This document shows, piece after piece, positions 1 to 5,570 of a DNA stretch of 6,462 bases. The stretch covers positions 1-6,462 of the forward strand of contig JAKAZJ010000117.1 in NCBI GenBank assembly GCA_021826565.1. Direction: 5' to 3'. The notes under the pieces are model-generated. The model made no database searches. It was not told where the DNA came from and worked only from the letters and a program-made list of their open reading frames with translations. This stretch comes from Pseudomonadota bacterium (GTDB taxonomy: Bacteria; Pseudomonadota; Alphaproteobacteria; Acetobacterales; Acetobacteraceae). A program made the position numbers and the translations under genes. Positions within the stretch are counted from its first letter, which is position 1; the number at the start of each line of letters is the position of its first letter.

Positions 1-186
1 GCTGATATCGATCGCGGCGATCCGCGCATGGGCGTGCGGGCTGCGCTTGACCTTGCCCCAGATCATGCCGGGCAGCGTCATATCGGCGCCGAACGCGGCG
101 CGGCCGGTCACCTTGTCCACCCCGTCCGGACGCACCGGACGGGTGCCGACGACCTTCAACTCGGATTGCGGAATGATGTAGTTCAT
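1..186 (-). CDS. Molybdopterin-binding (large) subunit of a xanthine/CO dehydrogenase-family hydroxylase, N-terminal part only
   Basis: This is the beginning of the catalytic large subunit of a molybdenum hydroxylase; the gene runs out of the window at base 1. The 62 visible residues start MNYIIPQSELKVVGTRPVRP and continue with the family's typical N-terminal pattern: D21-x3-KVTGRA (25-30), F32-G-A-D35, then W43-GK and RSPHAHARI (48-56). The ATG overlaps the stop of the 2Fe-2S subunit gene (ATGA, 183-186), and a GAGGG Shine-Dalgarno lies 4 bases upstream, so translation is probably coupled. In this family the subunit holds the molybdopterin cofactor and defines the substrate. The active-site loop that would separate a true CO dehydrogenase (CoxL) from an aldehyde, xanthine or hydroxybenzoyl-CoA enzyme lies outside the window, so the substrate is unknown. 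Confidence 0.9.
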   Translation of the reverse strand, partial: MNYIIPQSELKVVGTRPVRPDGVDKVTGRAAFGADMTLPGMIWGKVKRSPHAHARIAAIDIS

Positions 187-671
187 GCGGCCCTCGCTTC
201 GCCGCGCAGCTCGGCGGCGGCGTCCATCACGGCGCGGATGATCTTGTCGTAGCCGGTGCAGCGACAGAGATTGCCGGCGAGCCAGTAGCGCGCCTCCTCC
301 TCGGTCGGGTTGGGATTTTCATCCAGCAGCGCCTTGGTCGCGACGATGAAGCCCGGGGTGCAGAAGCCGCATTGCAGCGCCGCGTGCTCCAGGAATTTCT
401 GCTGCACCGGGTGCAGCTTCTCGCCATCGGCGATGCCTTCCACCGTGGTGATGGTGCTGCCCGCGGCTTCTACCGCCAGCACCAGACAGGAACAGACCAT
501 CTTGCCGTCGAGGATCACGGTGCAGGCGCCGCAATCGCCCGAGGCGCAGCCTTCCTTGCTGCCGGTCAGGTTCAAGGTGTTGCGCAGGACATCGAGCAAG
601 GTCTCCTGCGTCTCGCACAGGAACTCGACCGGCTCGGTGTTGATGGTGGTGGTGACGTGATGCTTGCTCAT
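183..671 (-). CDS. 2Fe-2S (small) subunit of a molybdenum hydroxylase, CoxS-like
   Basis: This 162-aa iron-sulfur subunit passes electrons from the molybdenum centre to the FAD subunit. The N-terminal plant-ferredoxin-type domain carries a 2Fe-2S cluster on C42-x4-C47-x2-C50-x11-C62. The C-terminal helical domain carries the second cluster on CGFCTPG (C101, C104) and NLCRCTGY (C136, C138). All eight ligands are present and the length is normal for the family. The gene starts 5 bases after the FAD-subunit stop and ends in an ATGA overlap with the large subunit. The order medium-small-large is that of coxMSL operons, but it is shared by many related dehydrogenases. No twin-arginine or other signal peptide is seen, so the enzyme is probably cytoplasmic or attached to the inner face of the membrane. 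Confidence 0.96.
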   Translation of the reverse strand: MSKHHVTTTINTEPVEFLCETQETLLDVLRNTLNLTGSKEGCASGDCGACTVILDGKMVCSCLVLAVEAAGSTITTVEGIADGEKLHPVQQKFLEHAALQCGFCTPGFIVATKALLDENPNPTEEEARYWLAGNLCRCTGYDKIIRAVMDAAAELRGEARAA

Positions 672-676
672 GGTCT

Positions 677-1564
677 TCAGTGTCCCTTCACCGCGCCGCC
701 TTTAGCGCGCTCGAATGCGATGGCGGCGGCGCGGCGCGCGAGCACGCCGGCCACCTTGATGCGGTATTCCACGGTGCCGCGCTTGTCGGAGATCGGCTTG
801 CACGCCGCCCGCGCCGCGGCGTCCAGAGCGGCCAGGGTTGCGGCATCCAGCCCATGCCCGACCAGGGCCGCGGCGGCGTCGCCCACCAGCAGGACCGTTG
901 GCGCCACCGCGCCCAGCGCCACGCGCGCGGCGGTGCACACGCCGTTCGCGTCCAGCGTCACGTTCACGCCGCAGCCGACCACCGCGATATCCATCTCGGT
1001 GCGCGGAATGAAGCGCAGATAGGCGTCGGCGCTGCGCGCCGGGCGGGCGGGCAGGGTGATCGCGCGGATGAATTCGTCCTTGGCCAGCGAAATGCGGCCG
1101 GGGCCGGTGGCGATCGTTTCCACCGGTGCGGTGCGCTCGCCCTTCGATCCGACAATGATCGCCTGCGCCCCGGCGGCCACCATCGCCGGCACCGAGTCGG
1201 CCGCCGGCGAGGCGTTGCACAGATTGCCCGCCAGCGTGGCGCGTCCCTGGATCTGTTCGGAACCGATCAGATCCATCGCTTCCACGACACCCGGCCAGGC
1301 CGCCTTCAGTGCCGCATGCGCTTCCATGGTTGCGCCCGACGTGGCCGCGCCGATGGTGAAGCCGGCCGCGGCGCTGCCGCTGATCCCCTTCATGCCGGGG
1401 ATATGCTTGGTGTCCACGATCAGCTCGGGCCGCAGCCGGCCGGAGCGGAGCTGCACCAGCAGATCGGTGCCTCCGGACATCGGCTTGGCCAGCCCGGACG
1501 CGCCGGCGAGCAGGGCGACGGCCTCCTGGATGGAGGTGGGCGCGGCGTAATTCAGACTTGGCAT
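677..1564 (-). CDS. FAD-binding (medium) subunit of a molybdenum hydroxylase, CoxM-like
   Basis: This 295-aa flavoprotein subunit belongs to the CoxM/HcrB/xanthine-dehydrogenase FAD-domain family. It takes electrons from the 2Fe-2S subunit and hands them to an external acceptor. The N-terminal FAD-binding fold includes the SGGTDLL loop (30-36), which occupies the place of the AGGxSLxP-type flavin loop of CoxM. The second flavin motif is RATLAGNLCNASPAADSVP (108-126). The C-terminal CO-dehydrogenase flavoprotein domain follows, with RGTVEYR near 262-268. The ATG start has a clear AGGAG Shine-Dalgarno at 1570-1574, 5 bases upstream. It is the first gene of the operon and has its own promoter (1638-1668). 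The match to true CoxM is only family-level; an aromatic or heterocycle hydroxylase is equally possible. Confidence 0.95.
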   Translation of the reverse strand: MPSLNYAAPTSIQEAVALLAGASGLAKPMSGGTDLLVQLRSGRLRPELIVDTKHIPGMKGISGSAAAGFTIGAATSGATMEAHAALKAAWPGVVEAMDLIGSEQIQGRATLAGNLCNASPAADSVPAMVAAGAQAIIVGSKGERTAPVETIATGPGRISLAKDEFIRAITLPARPARSADAYLRFIPRTEMDIAVVGCGVNVTLDANGVCTAARVALGAVAPTVLLVGDAAAALVGHGLDAATLAALDAAARAACKPISDKRGTVEYRIKVAGVLARRAAAIAFERAKGGAVKGH

Positions 1565-1637
1565 GTTCGCTCCTGACGGTGCGCGCGGCGGGTTCTGGCC
1601 GGCGCGTTGCGGCCCTGGGCCGGGCGGGATCGGGCCT

Positions 1638-1668
1638 ATTCTACCGCCCGGAAGGCGGGGTGGGTCAA
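1638..1668 (-). promoter_or_regulatory. Predicted sigma70-type promoter of the molybdenum hydroxylase operon
   Basis: Read on the minus strand, TTGACC (1668-1663, 5 of 6 to TTGACA) is followed after 19 bases by TAGAAT (1643-1638, 5 of 6 to TATAAT). The predicted transcript would begin near 1631, giving a leader of roughly 65 bases before the FAD-subunit ATG. The spacer is longer than the usual 17 and holds a small inverted repeat, CCGCC-N5-GGCGG (1644-1658). This layout recalls promoters activated by MerR-type regulators, but no such regulator is in the window. The upstream edge of the palindromic element (1682) is only 13 bases from the -35 box. Confidence 0.6.
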
Positions 1669-1681
1669 GGCGCCGCCGGAC

Positions 1682-1756
1682 GGTCGTGTCGCAGTTTGAA
1701 AATCGGCGCCGGCCCGCACCCCCACGCCGACTTGCTTTTCAAACTGCGACGCGACC
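1682..1756. repeat. 75-bp palindromic MITE/REP-like element with terminal inverted repeats and a flanking direct repeat
   Basis: The two 21-base ends (1682-1702 and 1736-1756) are inverted repeats of each other with one difference, T1687 against G1751, which would be a G-U pair in RNA. The core GTCGCAGTTTGAAAA is perfect (1688-1702 against 1736-1750). Inside, TCGGCG (1703-1708) pairs with CGCCGA (1725-1730), leaving a 16-base loop and a 5-base bulge. The element is flanked by the direct repeat CCGCCGGAC (1673-1681 and 1756-1764). That gives 8 bases outside a symmetric element, or 9 if base 1756 belongs to the flank, and looks like a target-site duplication. It contains no gene. It could also act as a terminator for purK, but no T-run follows the stem. 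Mobility is inferred from structure alone. Confidence 0.7.
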
Positions 1757-2935
1757 CGCCGGACCCAGCGCGGCGGCGAGCCCGAATTCTCCCGGCAGGC
1801 CGCCGCGCGGGAACAGCCGCGTGACATGGCCCATCTTGCGTCCCGGTCGCGCCTCCGCCTTGCCATACAGATGCGGGATCAGCCCGTCCTCGGCCAGGAT
1901 CGCGGGCCATAGCGCCAGGCCTTCCGGTCCGACCAGGTTGCGCATCACCGCATCGGAATGGCGCCCGGCGCCCGGCAGGGGCAGGCCGGCGACGGCGCGG
2001 ATATGCAGCTCGAACTGGCTGGCGGGGCAGGCATCGATGGTCCAATGGCCGGAATTATGCGGCCGCGGCGCGATCTCGTTGACCAGGACCCGCCCGTCGC
2101 GATCGAGGAACATCTCGACCGCCAGCAGCCCGACCAGGTCCAGCGCCTCGGCCAGTTGCCGCGCGATCGCGCGCGCTGCCGCCGCCGCCGCGTCGGGCAC
2201 GCGCGCGGGCGCGAGGGTCAGGTCCAGGATGCCGTCGCGATGGCGGTTTTCCACCGGATCGAAGCAGGCGATCGCCCCGTCCGCGCCGCGCGCGACGATC
2301 GCGCTGAGCTCGCAGGCGAAATCGACGAAGCCTTCCAGAATCAGCGGCTTCGGCGCCAGGGCGGCGAAAGCGGGGGCAAGGTCCGCCGGCGAGCGCAGCC
2401 GCGCCTGGCCCTTGCCGTCATAGCCGTAGCGGGTGGTTTTCAGCACCGCCGGCAGCCCGAGTCGCGTCGCCGCGGCGTGCAGCTGCTCCAGCGTCTCCAC
2501 CGCTTCCCAGGGGGCGGTGGCGATGCCGGCGCGGTTCACGAAGGTTTTTTCCGCCACCCGGTCCTGGCTGATCCGCAGCACCGCCGGGCCGGGCCGGACC
2601 GGTTTCAGCGCGGCCAGCAGTTCCAGCCCCTCGGCCGAGACGTTCTCGAACTCGAAGCTGATCACATCCACCGCGGCCGCGAAGTCGCGCAGCGACGCCG
2701 GATCCGTGTAATCGCTGAGCGTGACGCCGGCGGCGACCTGGGCGGCGGGGCTATCGGCCTCGCGCGTCAGGATATGGCAGCGATAGCCCAGGCGCGCGGC
2801 GGCCAGCGCCGACATCCGCCCCAGCTGGCCGCCGCCCACCAGCCCGATCACCGCGTTGGGCGCCAGCGGGAATGCCTGCGGGAATGCCTGCGGGAATGCC
2901 TGCGGGAGCGGTTGGGTTGGGAAGGGTCGGGTCAC
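1739..2935 (-). CDS. purK: N5-carboxyaminoimidazole ribonucleotide synthase (PurK)
   Basis: PurK is an ATP-grasp enzyme of purine biosynthesis that turns AIR, ATP and bicarbonate into N5-CAIR for PurE. With the start chosen here it has 398 residues. Visible motifs are the N-terminal VGGGQLGRM (33-41), EFEN (95-98), the nucleotide-binding [14 protein letters not shown] (164-177), the metal-site segment [14 protein letters not shown] (285-298) and the C-terminal GRKMGHV (365-371). The GTG start is taken because it overlaps the purE stop (GTGA, 2932-2935); the open frame runs 88 codons further upstream, but only through purE. Two oddities stand out. A 12-bp tandem repeat gives QAFP three times at residues 12-23, between the start and the fold. 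At the other end, the last residues (RVAV) and the stop codon come from the palindromic element. The tail after GHV is shorter than in E. coli PurK, so the enzyme is probably functional with a remodelled end. Confidence 0.97.
   Translation of the reverse strand: MTRPFPTQPLPQAFPQAFPQAFPLAPNAVIGLVGGGQLGRMSALAAARLGYRCHILTREADSPAAQVAAGVTLSDYTDPASLRDFAAAVDVISFEFENVSAEGLELLAALKPVRPGPAVLRISQDRVAEKTFVNRAGIATAPWEAVETLEQLHAAATRLGLPAVLKTTRYGYDGKGQARLRSPADLAPAFAALAPKPLILEGFVDFACELSAIVARGADGAIACFDPVENRHRDGILDLTLAPARVPDAAAAAARAIARQLAEALDLVGLLAVEMFLDRDGRVLVNEIAPRPHNSGHWTIDACPASQFELHIRAVAGLPLPGAGRHSDAVMRNLVGPEGLALWPAILAEDGLIPHLYGKAEARPGRKMGHVTRLFPRGGLPGEFGLAAALGPAGRVAV
2867..2902. repeat. 12-bp tandem repeat, three perfect copies, inside the purK 5' end
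   Basis: The unit CGGGAATGCCTG occurs three times in succession (2867-2878, 2879-2890, 2891-2902), followed by a decayed fourth unit (2903-2914). On the minus strand it encodes the repeat QAFP at PurK residues 12-23. Because the unit is four codons long, gain or loss of copies keeps the reading frame. Confidence 0.95.
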
Positions 2936-3438
2936 GCCGGGTCTTCCGCCAGATCGGGGACAGACGCGGTCTGCGCGGCGCGGAACGCATCCAGCCGCGC
3001 CGCCAGGGCGGGGTCGGTGCCGGCCAGGATCGCGCAGGCCAGCAGGGCGGCGTTGATCGCGCCGGCGCGCCCGATCGCCAGCGTGCCCACCGGGATTCCG
3101 GCCGGCATCTGCACGATCGACAGCAAGCTGTCCTGACCGCGCAGCGCCTGCGATTCCACCGGCACGCCGAGCACCGGCAGCGCGGTCCAGGACGCGCACA
3201 TGCCGGGCAGATGCGCGGCGCCGCCGGCCCCGGCGATGATCACCCGCAGGCCCCGGCCGCGCGCTTCGGTGGCGTAGGCGCGCAGCCGGTCCGGGGTGCG
3301 ATGGGCCGAGACCACGCGGGCTTCGTGCGCCACGTCCAGTTCGGCCAGGATCGCCGCGGCGTGGCGCAAGGTCGGCCAGTCCGACCGGCTGCCCATGATG
3401 ATGCCGACCAGCGGCAACCCAGCCGGGGGCGCGGTCAC
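2932..3438 (-). CDS. purE: N5-carboxyaminoimidazole ribonucleotide mutase (PurE, class I)
   Basis: PurE moves the carboxyl group of N5-CAIR to give CAIR, using the product of PurK encoded just downstream. The 168-aa protein shows the class I signatures: MGSRSDW (15-21), SAHRTPDRL (45-52) with the catalytic His46, [11 protein letters not shown] (70-80), VLGVPVES (89-96), [14 protein letters not shown] (110-123) and AGAINAALL (125-133). The presence of purK supports the bacterial two-step route rather than direct AIR carboxylase. I chose GTG at 3438 because it overlaps the stop of the preceding small gene (GTGA, 3435-3438) exactly as purK does with purE. An alternative GTG at 3474, preceded by AAGGA, would add 12 residues but would read over the end of the upstream gene. 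Confidence 0.97.
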   Translation of the reverse strand: MTAPPAGLPLVGIIMGSRSDWPTLRHAAAILAELDVAHEARVVSAHRTPDRLRAYATEARGRGLRVIIAGAGGAAHLPGMCASWTALPVLGVPVESQALRGQDSLLSIVQMPAGIPVGTLAIGRAGAINAALLACAILAGTDPALAARLDAFRAAQTASVPDLAEDPA

Positions 3439-3638
3439 GCGATGTCGTCCGGGATCAGCCGGCTCTCCAGCCACGAGATTTCGTCCTTCAGATGCAGCTT
3501 GCGCTTCTTCAGCCGCTGCATCTGCAGCTGGTCGTAGCGCGCGTTCTCGGTCAGCCGCGCGATGACGGTGTCCAGATCGCGGTGCTCGCTGCGCAGTTCG
3601 TGCAGCTTGCGCGTCAGGGTGTCCTTGTCGGTCAGCAT
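3435..3638 (-). CDS. Small DUF465/YdcH-family protein, first gene of the purE-purK operon
   Basis: This 67-aa, highly charged protein is predicted to be almost all helix and probably coiled coil. It carries the DUF465 signature [13 protein letters not shown] at residues 42-54. Proteins of this family (YdcH in E. coli) have no firmly established function. The ATG at 3638 gives the full family domain. Just upstream is TGC-TATAGG, then 6 bases, then ATG, so the transcript could start at or very near the start codon. Alternatively AGGGG there serves as a Shine-Dalgarno. The stop overlaps the GTG of purE, suggesting one transcript and coupled translation, although no role in purine synthesis is known. 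A paralogue diverges from it at 3821. Confidence 0.9.
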   Translation of the reverse strand: MLTDKDTLTRKLHELRSEHRDLDTVIARLTENARYDQLQMQRLKKRKLHLKDEISWLESRLIPDDIA

Positions 3639-3820
3639 TGCGCCCCTATAGCACGGCCCTGATCCAGGTGTAGCCGGTGCTTGCGCCGCGGCTTGATCGG
3701 CGCCATGTCTTGCGGGCGACGGTCCGGCGAAGGAGCGTCCCTACGGGCGTCCCCGGCGTGACCCTCGTCCGGCCCCCAAGCGGGGGACCGGCCCGCAATC
3801 CTGCTGGAGAGCGATCGCAC
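3639..3820. other. Divergent intergenic region between two DUF465 genes, with a GC-rich hairpin
   Basis: This 182-base region separates two diverging small genes and should hold both promoters. Apart from the -10-like element near 3645-3653 no clear promoter is seen. A hairpin lies at 3769-3791: CCGG (3769-3772) pairs with CCGG (3788-3791), and CCCC (3774-3777) with GGGG (3783-3786), with one mismatch and a short loop. It sits about 30 bases before the plus-strand gene, so it would be in that gene's leader if transcription begins upstream of it. No T-run follows, so it is not a classical terminator. Confidence 0.5.
3645..3653 (-). promoter_or_regulatory. Possible extended -10 element for the DUF465-purE-purK operon
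   Basis: On the minus strand TGC-TATAGG (3653-3645) lies 6 bases before the ATG at 3638. A start site at the usual distance would fall on or next to the A of the ATG. I see no good -35 box at 17 bases upstream (CTACAC). The GGGG part could instead be a ribosome binding site, so the call is tentative. Confidence 0.35.
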
Positions 3821-3994
3821 ATGAGCCTGGATTCCCACATCGACCAGCTCCGTGAACGCCATGCCGCGCTAGAGGCGCGGATCCACGACGAAGACCAGCG
3901 ACCGCGTCCGGATACCGACGCCCTGACCCGATTGAAGATCGAGAAGCTGCATCTGAAGGAACAGATGGAGCGGCTGCGAGCGCCCGCCGGCTGA
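3821..3994 (+). CDS. Second small DUF465/YdcH-family protein
   Basis: This 57-aa charged, helical protein begins MSLDSHIDQLRERHAALEAR and carries RLKIEKLHLKEQM at residues 37-49. That matches the [13 protein letters not shown] signature of the DUF465 protein encoded on the other strand at 3435-3638, so the two are paralogues facing away from each other. The ATG at 3821 is chosen because the family domain begins there and GGAG (3806-3809) lies 11 bases upstream. The open frame extends further upstream to 3677, but that part does not look like protein. The gene converges on the phosphatase gene, whose stop is 16 bases away. The function is unknown. Confidence 0.85.
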   Translation: MSLDSHIDQLRERHAALEARIHDEDQRPRPDTDALTRLKIEKLHLKEQMERLRAPAG

Positions 3995-4010
3995 GGCCGG
4001 CTGACGCGGG

Positions 4011-4865
4011 TTAGTCCGAAGGCGGGGCCGCGCGGCTCCGCCCGCCGGTCATCCCGGCCACCACCGCATCGCGCAGCGCCGGATGCAGCGCCGGGGTCGC
4101 GGCGACGATCTCGCCCTCGGCGCGCGGGTCGTCCCCGCCGGCGGGATCGGTGACATAGCCGCCCGCCTCGCGCACCAGCACCATGCCGGCGCCGATGTCC
4201 CAGGGCTTCACCCCCAGTTCCCAGTAGCCATCGAACCGTCCGGCGGCGACCCAGGCAAGGTCCAGCGCCGCCGCACCGAAGCGGCGGATGCCCGCCACCC
4301 GCGGCATCAGCCGCGCCATGGTGCGCGAAAACGCGATCCGATTCGCCGCCGTCACCGCCGCGAACGGAATGCCGGTGGCAAACACCGCTTCGCGCAGCTC
4401 GCGCCGGGCCGAGACGCGCAGCCGGCGTTCGTTGACGAACGCGCCGCCGCCTTTCTCCGCCCAGTACATCTCATCGCTCGCCGGCGCATAGACCAGCCCC
4501 GCGACCATCTCCGACCCGCCGCCTTCCAGGCGCTTTTCCAGCCCGATGGAAATCGCCCAATGCGGGATGCCGTGCAGGAAATTGGTGGTGCCGTCCAGCG
4601 GATCCACCACCCAGCGCCAGGTCCAGCGTTCCGAGCCGGAAGCGCCCGATTCCTCCATCAGGAACGAATAGCCCGGCCGCGCCTTGCCCAGTTCCTCGCG
4701 CAGCGTGGCCTCGGCGCGCAGATCCGCCTGCGAGACGAAATCGCCCGGCCCCTTCATACTGACTTGCAGCTGCTCGACCTCGGCGAAATCGCGCAGCAGG
4801 CGCTTCGATGCCTTTTGCGCGGCATTCGCCATCACGGTCAGGTGCGGGGACAGCCGGAACGCCAA
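4011..4865 (-). CDS. Inositol monophosphatase family protein (SuhB-like)
   Basis: This 284-aa member of the Mg2+-dependent, lithium-sensitive sugar phosphatase fold has all the metal-binding signatures: E71 in MEESGA, D88-P-L-D91-GTTN and D223 in KPWDIGAG. Family members hydrolyse inositol phosphates, but some act on histidinol phosphate, PAP or fructose-1,6-bisphosphate, or have an RNA-related role like SuhB, so the substrate is open. The start is a TTG 4 bases after the efp stop, with AGGGG a few bases further up. It is preferred over the ATG at 4832 because the intervening RLSPHLTVM segment resembles the N-terminus of alphaproteobacterial homologues as I recall them. It very probably shares the efp transcript. 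Confidence 0.92.
   Translation of the reverse strand: MAFRLSPHLTVMANAAQKASKRLLRDFAEVEQLQVSMKGPGDFVSQADLRAEATLREELGKARPGYSFLMEESGASGSERWTWRWVVDPLDGTTNFLHGIPHWAISIGLEKRLEGGGSEMVAGLVYAPASDEMYWAEKGGGAFVNERRLRVSARRELREAVFATGIPFAAVTAANRIAFSRTMARLMPRVAGIRRFGAAALDLAWVAAGRFDGYWELGVKPWDIGAGMVLVREAGGYVTDPAGGDDPRAEGEIVAATPALHPALRDAVVAGMTGGRSRAAPPSD
4021..4042. terminator. GC-rich hairpin at the phosphatase 3' end, possible two-way terminator
   Basis: A palindrome of two 11-base arms with no loop, broken only by a G-T pair at 4026/4037, lies in the last codons of the phosphatase gene: GGCGG-G-GCCGC against GCGGC-T-CCGCC. It is close to the meeting point of two convergent genes (stops at 3994 and 4011). 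Neither strand shows a T-run after it, so a role in ending transcription is only a possibility. It may just reflect GC-rich codons. Confidence 0.25.
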
Positions 4866-4869
4866 ATCC

Positions 4870-5436
4870 CTAGCCCCTGGAGCGTTCGACGTAGCTGCCG
4901 TCTTCGGTCTTCACCACGATCCGTTCCCCGGTTTCGATGAACGGCGGCACCGACGTCTTCACGCCGTTCGACAACCGCGCCGGCTTGTAGGACGAAGCCG
5001 CGGTCTGGCCCTTCACCACCGGGTCCGCTTCCACCACCTCCAGGACCACCGTGGCCGGCAGATGGATCGCGACCGGGTCGCCTTCCACCAGATCGACCGT
5101 GACCGCCATGTTGTCCTGCAGGAACGGGGCGGTTTCGCCCAGCAGCGCCATCGGGATATGCGTCTGCTCGAAGGTTTCCGGGTCCATCAGGACGATGTTG
5201 TCGCCGTCGGTATAGGAGTACGTGTAGTCCTTCTCGTCGGTGGTCAGGCGTTCCACGGTATCGGCGGTGCGCCAGCGTTCGTTGGTCTTGTTGCCGGATT
5301 TCAGGTCGCGCATCTCCACCTGGATGAAGGCGCCGCCTTTTCCGGGGGTGATGATCTGCTGCTTGAGCACGGTCCAGCGGCGGCCCTCGTGCTCGATGAC
5401 CTGACCGGCGCGGATCAGGTTGGCCTGCTGTTTCAT
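4870..5436 (-). CDS. efp: Translation elongation factor P
   Basis: EF-P binds ribosomes stalled on proline runs, between the P and E sites, and restores peptide bond formation. The 188-aa protein has the three beta-barrel domains of the family. The N-terminal KOW-like domain carries the modification loop ITPGKGGAF (29-37) with Lys33 at the tip, equivalent to Lys34 of E. coli. A lysine there fits the EpmA/EpmB-type beta-lysylation route or an unmodified form, not arginine rhamnosylation. The C-terminal domain has the usual KGQTAASSYKPARLSNG (142-158) and VPPFIETGERI (163-173). The ATG at 5436 begins the family's core; the open frame continues upstream without resemblance to EF-P. Only a weak Shine-Dalgarno is present. 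The phosphatase gene follows after 4 bases. Confidence 0.98.
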   Translation of the reverse strand: MKQQANLIRAGQVIEHEGRRWTVLKQQIITPGKGGAFIQVEMRDLKSGNKTNERWRTADTVERLTTDEKDYTYSYTDGDNIVLMDPETFEQTHIPMALLGETAPFLQDNMAVTVDLVEGDPVAIHLPATVVLEVVEADPVVKGQTAASSYKPARLSNGVKTSVPPFIETGERIVVKTEDGSYVERSRG

Positions 5437-5473
5437 GCTGCGGGTCTCGGGAGCGGGTTCTGGGGAAGGCGGG

Positions 5474-5502
5474 CTTCTAGCCCGGGGTTGGCCCAGGAGC
5501 AA
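5474..5502 (-). promoter_or_regulatory. Predicted promoter of the efp-phosphatase operon
   Basis: On the minus strand TTGCTC (5502-5497) is followed after exactly 17 bases by TAGAAG (5479-5474) in the context GCTAGAAG. Transcription would start near 5467, about 30 bases before the efp ATG. The -10 lies inside a small inverted repeat, CGGGCT-TCT-AGCCCG (5470-5484), which could be an operator or chance. Confidence 0.5.
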
Positions 5503-5555
5503 GGCGAGCGGGGAAAATGAGGGGCGGGTGGCGGCTGCGGCCGGCTGCCGCGCGA

Positions 5556-5570
5556 TGCTAGAACCATCGG
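5556..5570 (+). promoter_or_regulatory. Possible extended -10 for a leaderless transcript of the small membrane protein gene
   Basis: TGC-TAGAAC (5556-5564) is followed by 6 bases and then the ATG at 5571, so the start site would fall at the start codon. GCTAGAAC fits the Caulobacter-type -10 consensus GCTANAWC. No Shine-Dalgarno precedes this ATG, which agrees with a leaderless message. No convincing -35 box is seen. Confidence 0.4.

Noticed and set aside
680..1576. Long plus-strand open frame (298 codons) opposite the FAD subunit gene
   Set aside because: It is a GC-rich shadow rich in Arg, Gly and Ala with no family resemblance, and it lies entirely antisense to a clearly recognised gene.
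1682..1756. Reading the palindrome simply as the rho-independent terminator of purE-purK
   Set aside because: The stem is long, the loop is structured, no T-run follows and a direct repeat flanks it. A termination role is still possible but does not explain these features.
1563..2423. Plus-strand open frame of 286 codons across the purK 3' end
   Set aside because: Its product is low-complexity Arg/Ala/Ser sequence antisense to purK and running through the palindromic element; this is an artefact of high GC.
2867..2902. The 12-bp repeats as a CRISPR-like array or iteron origin
   Set aside because: There are no spacers, only three contiguous units, and they are translated in frame inside purK.
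2936..3199. Upstream extension of purK (88 extra codons)
   Set aside because: The extension lies wholly inside purE, does not resemble PurK, and the GTG that overlaps the purE stop gives a normal protein.
3996..4004. Direct repeat GCCGGCTGA at 3986-3994 and 3996-4004, around the stop of the second DUF465 gene
   Set aside because: It is a short GC-rich repeat with no further structure; a chance duplication is enough to explain it.
4083..4940. Plus-strand open frame of 285 codons opposite the phosphatase and efp
   Set aside because: It is antisense to two confident genes and its composition is that of a shadow frame.
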